Shown here in pieces: positions 57,764-64,000 of a DNA stretch of 64,000 bases. Made by a program: the position numbers and the translations under genes. Every line of letters begins with the position of its first letter. Positions within the stretch are counted from its first letter, which is position 1. The notes below the pieces were generated by a model, which did not search any database, was not told where the DNA came from, and was given only the letters and a program-made list of their open reading frames with translations. The stretch lies in contig CM069432.1 of NCBI GenBank assembly GCA_035610365.1, positions 6,882,001-6,946,000 of the forward strand. The letters are read 5' to 3'. Source of the stretch: Aquatica leii (lineage: Eukaryota > Arthropoda > Insecta > Coleoptera > Lampyridae).

Positions 57764-57985
57764 ACGTCGGTTACCAATGGGGTCAAATATGACCTCAACG
57801 ACAATATTTTTTTTACGTCGCAAAACTAATAACAATTGAAAAAATTGTTATATATTATTAAACATTGTTGAAAAAAACTCAGCTAAAAAATATTGGAACG
57901 GTTGTAAAATAAACCTAAGAAAAGACAACAAAAACAACACGTCTGGGGTCAAAAAAGACCCCAATGGTAATCGGAAGGTTCAAAA
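57764..57985. repeat. Extra piggyBac-type terminus forming a short palindromic unit
   Basis: TCGGTTACCAATGGGGTCAA at 57765 is a second copy of the left-type terminus, facing the right terminus about 220 bp away. The pair looks like a miniature piggyBac unit placed at the right end, or a duplicated end of the main element. Confidence 0.6.
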
Positions 57986-57989
57986 ACGT

Positions 57990-59300
57990 TATAGAGCTTT
58001 TGCTCTAGATTTGTGCGAAGCCGACAAATTCCTCTTAAAAAACTTAAAAATATCAATTTTTGCAATTTCCTCGAAAAATACACCGAACAAGTTTAATTAA
58101 AGTATTAATAGTTTATAGTTAATTAATAGCAGAGGTCGATATATAGCAAATTTTGTAGTTGGTAAATTGTCTGAACTAGAATCAGGAAAAGCTCATTTGC
58201 TAGCATCCAAAGAAATTCCACAGACCAATCACAAAATAGTTGCAAATTTTGTCGATGATTGTTTACGTAAGTTTTTTTTAATGATTGATTAATATAATCC
58301 AATCTATTAATTACAATTATATAATTTTATGTTTGTAGGACTTCTGGATCCAATGACGTAAAAAAAAGGTTCTCTTATTCGTAACCGATGCAGCACCTTA
58401 TAAGATCAAATCCGCTCAGACATTGGAAATATTGTATCCGAATTTAAAACATTTAACTTGTCTAGCACATGAAATACATAGGGTGTGTGAATTCATTAGA
58501 GACGAGTTTGCAATAGTAAACTAGTTAATTTCTGCCACCAAAAAGGTAAAAATCTCTAACATATTAGATTTTCTTTTTGATTATTGGATCTTGTTTCAGG
58601 TTTTTGTGATAGCACCATTACGGGTAAGGGTCTATAAAGAAAAACTTCTAGATGTCAAACTTCCACCGGAACCAATCATAACAAGATGGGGAACTTTGTT
58701 TATTTGCTTGCATTTTTTATGTCCCACATTTTTAAAAAATTAAAGAGGTACAGTTCATACTATAATCTGACATTGTCTTATACATTAATAGAATTGTCTT
58801 ACTTCAGGTGATTGAATTATTTGACGAACAGCAATTGCTAAATCTCAAAAAGCTTTTAATGACGAAGCTGTTAAGAGAAGACTACTTTTCATAAAAACAC
58901 ACTTTTCCGACATTCCTGGCGAATTAAAGAAGCTAGAAAAAAGCGAAACCGCAATGACCGAATCTTTCGCTGCATTTGAAAGAATAAGAGCAATTATAAA
59001 AGCATGTTCATGGACTATAGGAAGAAAAATTAATCAAAAATTGGATTTCGTCACATCAAAAAACCCTTCCTTTGACCTCTTTAAACAACTGACTGAAATT
59101 CAAAAAAGGGAGGTCATGAAGCATCAACAGAAAATATCTTTAACAATAACAGAAATATGGGCATTAAAGTTTGCTCCACTAACATCTTGTGATGTCGAAA
59201 GAACTTTTTCCTTCTATAAAAATATTTTAAATGATAAAAGGCAATAGCTTCTTGGTCAAAATATTGAAAAATATTTGATTTGTGCTTGGAAAAATTGTCT
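57990..59300 (+). pseudogene. hAT-type (CGGBP1-like/DUF659) transposase gene with apparent introns
   Basis: Coding begins immediately right of the piggyBac end: RYRAFALDLCEADKFLLKNL, then NFVVGKLSELESGKAHLLAS and TNHKIVANFVDDCL. Then VTDAAPYKIKSAQTLEILYP-like text (about 58380-58440), LTCLAHEIHRVCEFIRDEF, APLRVRVYKEKLLDVKLPPE and ITRWGT. From 58848 it is well preserved: KAFNDEAVKRRLLFIKTHFS, IPGELKKLEKSETAMTESFA, and the dimerisation end FAPLTSCDVERTFSFYKNIL at about 59170-59230. GT-AG intervals at 58267-58338, 58546-58599 and 58748-58807 fall where protein similarity is interrupted, so they look like real introns. Stops near 58361, 58526 and 59247 kill it. Confidence 0.72.
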
Positions 59301-59349
59301 TACTGTCCGCTCTTTACTTATAATACTACCACAGATATGTAAAACCTTA

Positions 59350-59676
59350 CTGAATTCTGTAAAAGATAAAATCCCTCACAATACCCGTGGCAAGATGTAT
59401 ATAGGTAAAACTGGTAGAACTATTGATACTAGACTAAAAAAATACAAAAGACATTTTTGTTTACTCCAGCCTCCTAAGTCTGCCATTGCCAAAGATGCAT
59501 TTAGCACTTTCCATAATATAAGCTTTAAGAAAACTAAAACATTTGCTAAAATAAAGAACCCAAAATATAAGAAACAATTGAAATTATTTTCCAACAACTT
59601 TAACAGAGACAGTGGCTACGAACTATCTGACACCTTGTTACCTGTTATTTTCTATTTTATTATTTATTACGTTTAA
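59350..59676 (+). pseudogene. Penelope GIY-YIG endonuclease tail
   Basis: The plus strand encodes KIPHNTRGKMYIGKTGRTID, TRLKKYKRHF, PPKSAIAKDAF and, after filler, LFSNNFNRDSGYELSDTLLP, which is the C-terminal end of a Penelope GIY-YIG nuclease. The first GIY half is mutated to KIP...; YIG, the arginine of TRL and a residue equivalent to NFNRDSGY are kept. The hAT frame and this tail lie in one open frame (59275-59676). A hammerhead-like motif follows it within 10 bases. Confidence 0.78.
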
Positions 59677-59681
59677 ATATG

Positions 59682-59707
59682 TGATAATGCACAATGATGC
59701 ACGAAAC
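59682..59707 (+). ncRNA. Hammerhead-like core after the Penelope tail
   Basis: TGATAA (59682-59687) stands where CTGATGA is expected, then a stem II of TGCA / TGCA around CAATGA, then C and GAAAC (59703-59707). The GAAAC box is intact but the first box has two changes, so activity is doubtful. Confidence 0.45.
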
Positions 59708-59714
59708 GTCGCTT

Positions 59715-60060
59715 TACAAAAGGAACTTGAGTTTTTTATGCCCCACCTAAATGAAGAACATTAAAAAACCTTTAACTATAAAAAGTCATAAATTACCATA
59801 ATGAGAAACCGTAAATATCTCGCGAGCGGAACTACACACATCTATGCATGTTTAAGTTTATAAGTTATATACGACTATGTAACTTTCAAATCTCGTATTT
59901 TATCGCATTTTAACCGCAATTTCTGTATTTTGAAGTTAATATGTAAAAAGTTTGTTTTTTAAAAAACAACATAAAAATTAAATCAATCAACCAAGAAGAC
60001 TTATAAAGTTTGAAACGGGACCACCCTGTATAAATATAAATTTTTAATAAAATACATAAC
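59715..60060. other. Non-coding stretch with one mariner-like terminus
   Basis: GGGACCACCCTGTATAAAT at 60017-60035 resembles a mariner/MITE inverted terminus next to TA. No partner terminus was found on the left, so it is probably a remnant. Confidence 0.35.
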
Positions 60061-60094
60061 GTATTAATAATAATTAATTTCTAATAATTCTAAA

Positions 60095-60829
60095 ATGGTG
60101 CCTGTGCATAAATGGGCTATTATTTTTAGTAGAGATAACATAGGTCTTAGTGTAAATGCGTTTATTCAAAGAACGAAAGAGCATCGAATTCCTAGAAACG
60201 TTTCCGAGCAAACGTTACATAATTCTATTATTGATCTCTTACAAGGTAGCGCTTTGATCTGGTACAGGTCTATTCGTCATAGTATTTTTACTTGGAAAGA
60301 ATTTGTTGTTTTATTACGTAAAGAATACTTACCGGTAGATTATAATACGGAATTGTGGTCTGAAATTCGTGCTAGGGTACAGGTTCCTAATGAAAAAGTT
60401 GGTAATTATTTTGCTTGCATGAGTAATCTCTTTGCCCGGTTGACTCGACCTGCTTCGGAAGAAGAAAAGTTGGCTATTTTGAGTCGTAACGTACTGCCTT
60501 ATTACATTCGTGGAATAGGCCTTCACTCGTATAATTCCGTTGAGGAATTGTTGTATTTATGTAAAAAATTGGAATCATCTAAAGAATTAGCAGAAGGTTA
60601 TCGTTGTCCTCGGCTAAACAAAATTAATTTGTTAGAACCCGATTTGGCCGTACCTTTTGTTAACTCAAAGGAATCTCAATCAAAACCAGTTGTTGATACA
60701 AAAGTTGATACATCGTTTCGTCATTCAATGATAACACTTGGACTTTTGGTCGAACGGCATCTGTTTTCTCTATTAAATTGCGGAAAGGACTATCTACTAA
60801 AGAAAATCAAGCGTTGGAACAACTATTGA
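60095..60829 (+). pseudogene. gag: gypsy gag (capsid), fused out of frame to pol
   Basis: Starts with ATG at 60095 and gives 244 codons. VNAFIQRTKEHRIPRNVSEQ, DLLQGSALIWYRSIRHSIFT, EIRARVQVPNEKVGNYFACM and LSRNVLPYYIRGIGLHSYNS are capsid blocks. SVEELLYLCKKLESSKELAE and LLEPDLAVPF follow, as in the copy at 9.5-9.9 kb. No CCHC knuckle is present. After residue about 228 the frame leaves gag and reads the pol linker in the wrong phase, so a deletion joined gag to pol. Confidence 0.82.
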
Positions 60830-62195
60830 AAACTTATTTTGCAAAAATGGGAAACAATTTGAGGTGTGCAAAAGGCGTGAATCATCGGATTGATACAGGA
60901 AATGCGGAACCTATTAAGCAAAGGTATTATCCCGTGTCTCCATATATTCAAGACATTATTAACAGGGAAGTTGAGTCTATGTTAGAGTTAGGAGTTATCA
61001 AAAAATCTGAGTCTCCTTAGAGTTCGCCGATAGTGTTAATTAAGAAATCAAACGGGGAACATAGATTTTGTGTAGATTTTCGAAAGATTAAACGTATTAC
61101 TAAACGAGACGCGTATCCTCTACCGTATATTTCTGCTATTTTAGATCGACTGAGAAACGTACAAGTTTTGTCGTCTATTGATATTAAATCAGCTTATGGG
61201 CAAGTAAAGTTAGAAGAAAACAGTAAGGAAAAAACTGCATTTGTAGTTCCAGGTAAAGGTCTTTTCCAATTTCGTCGAATACCGTTTGGGTTGCATAATG
61301 CTACAGTTACCTGGCAGAGACTGATTGACACAATTTTAGATCCAGATTTAGAACCCTATGTTTCAGTGTATCTTGATGACATAAATATTGCTACGCCTAC
61401 ATTCTCGTTACATTTAGAAATTTTAGATAAGTTTTTGATAGACTTTTGAAAGCAGGTCTTACAATTAATTCTGAAAAATGTGATTTTGTTAAATCCGAAT
61501 TAAAATATCTTGGATATATTGTAGACAAAAATTAGAGCTGATCTATCTATATAGAAAGTAAGGTTAACTATTCAACTCCTAACACTAGTAAAGAAGTACG
61601 TAGATTCATCGGTCTTATTTCGTGGTACCGTAGGTTTGTGAAAGATCTTGCTACTCAAACCGAACCTCTCAATCGACTTACCCGAAAAGGAACTCGCTTT
61701 TCTTGGTCTGCCAAAGCTGAAACAGCTTTTCAAAACATTAAACAATGTCTTATTTCGTCTCCTATCTTGGTTTCTACTGATTTTTCGCGTTGTTTTGTTC
61801 TTTAAACGGACGTTTCGCAAGTATTATTAGGATGTGTACTGATGCAAGAATATGAGGATGGGGATAAAGTGGTTGCTTATGCCAATAGGGCATTAACTAC
61901 ACAAGAAAAATAGTTTTTCGCAACGGAGTTAGAATTTTTGGTCATCGTTTGGGCAATTGAAAAATTTCGTGCGTACATTGAAGGCGTGAAGTTTCGTGTC
62001 ATTACAGATCATCACTCGTTGCAATGGTTGTATAAATTACAAAACCCATCAGGACGTTTAGCACGTTGGTCGCTTAGGTTACAAGGATACGATTTTGAAA
62101 TTTTGCATCGAAAGGGAAAATATCGTGTAGTTCCTGATGCTTTATCTCGAGCTATTGCGTTTGTAGAAATTAAGGATTATCCCTCCGATAAATAG
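60778..62195 (+). pseudogene. pol: gypsy reverse transcriptase and RNase H
   Basis: 60778-61020 encodes the linker (NHRIDTGNAEPIKQRYYPVS) and MLELGVIKKSESP, ending at a TAG where tryptophan is expected. 61033-61449 continues RT in another stretch: IVLIKKSNGEHRFCVDFRKI, LSSIDIKSAYGQVKLE, FRRIPFGLHNATVTWQRLID and the catalytic VYLDDINIATP near 61367-61399. Stops and shifts mark 61449-61620. The connection (FIGLISWYRRFVKDL) is readable at about 61606-61650. RNase H is seen in 61800-62195 (LVIVWAIEKFRAYIEGVKFR, ITDHHSLQWLYKLQNPSGRL, PDALSRAI). Probably non-functional for tens of mutations. Confidence 0.85.
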
Positions 62196-62279
62196 TTTAA
62201 TGGTCTTCTCCTGATTTATTTCCTTTGTGGAGAGTATCTGATGGGAAAATTTTTAAATTGATTAAAAACCATAGTTCTT

Positions 62280-62881
62280 TATTAGATAATAATTTTGCTT
62301 GAAAGCTGGTTATTTCTAATAATTGTAGAGAATTGGTATTAAAAGAAACTCATGACGATTCGACGGCTGGTCATTTAGGATATTTCAAAACAAGAAAACG
62401 CGTAGAAGAATTGTATTATTGACCTCGAATGAAAACCTATATTGCTAATTATGTTCGGAATTGTTCTATTTGTTTACGTCAGAAACCTGAACAAAACTCA
62501 TCTTATGGCATTTGATTTAAACGAACAATATCAAATCCTTGGGAAGTAGTGTGTACCGACATTATTAGTCCTGTAGCTCTTTCAAAATCTAGATATCGGT
62601 ATATCCTGGTTATCGTTGATTGTTTTACTAAATATGCTTTGTTGTTTCCGTTTAAAACTGCTACTAGCATTGCCGTAACTAAACATATGAGAAATGATGT
62701 ATTTCTAGGTTAGGGTGTCCCGGAAAGGATTATTTGTGACAATGGGCGACAGTACATTAGTTCTCATTTTGAAAAAATGGTTTCGTCTTACAATTGCAAA
62801 ATTGTGTACAATGCTAGTTACCATCCACAAGCCAATCCTTGCGAAAGAATTAATCGCGTCATCAAAACCATGCTACGATCA
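62280..62881 (+). pseudogene. gypsy integrase, truncated by mariner
   Basis: The zinc domain (ETHDDSTAGHLGYFKTRKRV, CSICLRQKPEQN) spans about 62347-62500. The catalytic core follows: VVCTDIISPVALSKSRYRYI with first aspartate, IICDNGRQYISSHF with second aspartate at about 62735, and SYHPQANPCERINRVIKTML with the glutamate at about 62845. Stops are at about 62422, 62513 and 62713. The rest of the domain is lost to the mariner insertion at 62886. Confidence 0.82.
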
Positions 62882-62885
62882 TATA

Positions 62886-64000
62886 CAGTGTGTCCGAAAA
62901 GTATGGAATATATTATACAGGTCGATAAATATGCACTTTACACGAAAAAGTTGTAAATAAAAGTTGTTTATCACTTAGTTATCTACCTGGGAGATATCAA
63001 TTTAAATTTTTGCTGTAAACAAAATCGCAACGAATAACACTTACATTTTTTTAAATGGCAAGGCACGTCTTTATTATACTCATTTGATAGAGTCTTTTTT
63101 TCTCTTTTCAACCATATGAAACTTGAATACCTTTACATCAAAAAATTTTCAAGAAAAACAAGGACATGTCTAACAAATTTATTTTACTGAGCAGTATTAA
63201 TCAGGTACGTAATATGTAGTATTGAAACAATTGAATGCACTGTCACAATAGCAAATATTAAACTTTAAATATCTTTACATAAAATTGTTATAACAAAAAA
63301 ATGTATTTAAACTAAACTTACAATAAATGTTCAAAATGTAAACCATTCATAATTTGACAGTGGTAAATTCGATTTTTAAAACCATCGATTGCTTTTGAAA
63401 TCATATCTCGAGTTATAGCTCTTATCTCAACTCTAATGCAATTTTTCAAATCTTCAACATTATCAGGTCTATTTACATAAATTTTGCTTTTAATATAGCC
63501 CTAAAGAAAAAATCTAGTGGACTTAAATCCGGCGAGCGAGCAGGCCATTCTATCGTACCTCTTCTGCCTATCCATGTATTTTGAAAAGTATTATTAAGAA
63601 AGTGGCGGACATTAATTCCAAAATGTGGAGGTGCCACGTTTTGTTGAAGCCATATTCTGTTATGAGGTATATCTGGATCTACTTCATGTGGAAATAACTC
63701 GGCCAAAGCAGGAACTAACTCAAATCTTAAGAAATCGAGATAAATATTTGCCGTTAAACTACCTTCAAAAAAATATGGCCCCAAAATTTGACTTCCAATC
63801 ATTCCTACCCAGACGTTGACTTTCTGCTGGTATTGGGTGTGTCCTTCTAGATACCAGTGAGGATTTTGTGAAGACCAGTAACGTGTGTTTTGTTTGTTAA
63901 TTGTGCCGTTTAAACAAAACGTGGCCTCATCAGTAAAAAGGATATTTTTATGAAAATGTGCATCTCGTTCAAGTTTGTTTGTTATTGTTTCACAAAACTC
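62886..64000 (-). mobile_element. mariner-type element (DD41D spacing), runs off the window
   Basis: The 3' terminus ACAGTGTGTCCGAAAAGTAT lies at 62885-62904 immediately next to TA, typical of mariner relatives. The transposase lies on the minus strand, with its stop at 63318-63320. The other end is beyond the window. Confidence 0.8.
63318..64000 (-). pseudogene. mariner-type transposase, second catalytic Asp replaced by Asn
   Basis: From the right edge: NILFTDEATFCLNGTINKQN with first aspartate (about 63900-63955), YWSSQNPHWYLEGHTQYQQK and VNVWVGMIGSQILGPYFFEG. Then NRIWLQQNVAPPHFG (about 63630-63665), where N replaces the usual catalytic D before PPHF, IEWPARSPDLSPLDFFF with the third aspartate, and, after a one-base shift near 63505, YVNRPDNVEDLKNCI to the stop. 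Between the N and the last D I count 41 residues, the spacing of the rosa-like DD41D group. The Asn and the frameshift make it inactive. Confidence 0.83.

Larger units (their letters stand above)
55769..57985 (-). mobile_element. piggyBac element with terminal inverted repeats
   Basis: Left terminus CCGATTACCAAGTGGGGTCA (about 55769-55788); right terminus, inverted, CCGATTACCATTGGGGTCTT (from about 57985). Each is followed inward by a small palindrome GGGGTC...GACCCC. A transposase remnant on the minus strand fills the interior. The TTAA duplication expected for piggyBac is not visible at either edge. TTTTTGA on both outer sides suggests the termini may extend a little further out. Confidence 0.78.
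60080..62881 (+). mobile_element. Decayed Ty3/gypsy retrotransposon, cut by mariner
   Basis: Gag, RT, RNase H and integrase occur in order on the plus strand with many stops. The region between gag and RT that should hold the nucleocapsid knuckles and the protease is absent. Integrase coding stops at 62881 where the mariner begins. No LTR was recognised on the left. Confidence 0.82.

Overview
The window reads as insect nuclear DNA: very AT-rich, no bacterial-type operons, and almost entirely transposable elements, their remnants and satellite DNA. A beetle or another insect with a TE-rich genome would fit, but that is inference from the element families. No complete host gene was found. The only stretch that looks like possible host regulatory DNA is a less AT-rich island near 33.8-34.4 kb.

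Layout. 0-1.1 kb: C-terminal half of a pogo/Tigger-type DDE transposase. 3.2-5.7 kb: DNA transposon copy 1, bounded by short inverted termini, whose protein family is usually annotated 'uncharacterized'; copy 2 lies inverted at 17.6-19.95 kb between arms of foldback and short-tandem-repeat DNA (17.3-17.6 and 19.95-21.4 kb). 8.9-11.3 kb: decayed Ty3/gypsy element joined to a KRBA2/Ginger-like integrase C-terminus (11.3-12.1 kb). 15.06-15.31 kb: inverted pair of hammerhead-like motifs. 15.9-17.0 kb: second pogo remnant. 23.2-24.9 kb: Penelope-like element (PLE). 24.9-31.6 kb: satellite of about 22 units of about 305 bp, each carrying an inverted-repeat hairpin.

35.5-50.4 kb is a nested structure. 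Two inverted arms carry facing Tc1-like copies. One Tc1 copy is split by a hAT element (8-bp target duplication AATTTAAA). The hAT is split by a young Ty3/gypsy retrotransposon (two 474-bp LTRs identical by eye, target duplication ATAT). The outer right arm is split by a head-to-head PLE pair (12-bp target duplication) with a full hammerhead ribozyme core at one end.

52.7-54.1 kb: non-LTR ORF1 and endonuclease remnant. 55.8-58.0 kb: piggyBac with inverted termini. 58.0-59.3 kb: hAT/CGGBP1-like gene remnant with three apparent introns. 59.3-59.7 kb: PLE GIY-YIG tail. 60.1-62.9 kb: another decayed gypsy element, cut by a mariner that runs off the window.

The strongest novelty is in the young gypsy element. 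Downstream of a normal DD35E integrase, the same reading frame encodes a macrodomain closely resembling TARG1/OARD1 (ADP-ribosyl hydrolase), with the lysine and aspartate used by TARG1 retained, followed by a CCCH zinc finger. This suggests a retrotransposon that captured an ADP-ribose-removing enzyme, plausibly to act on ADP-ribosylation during integration or host defence.
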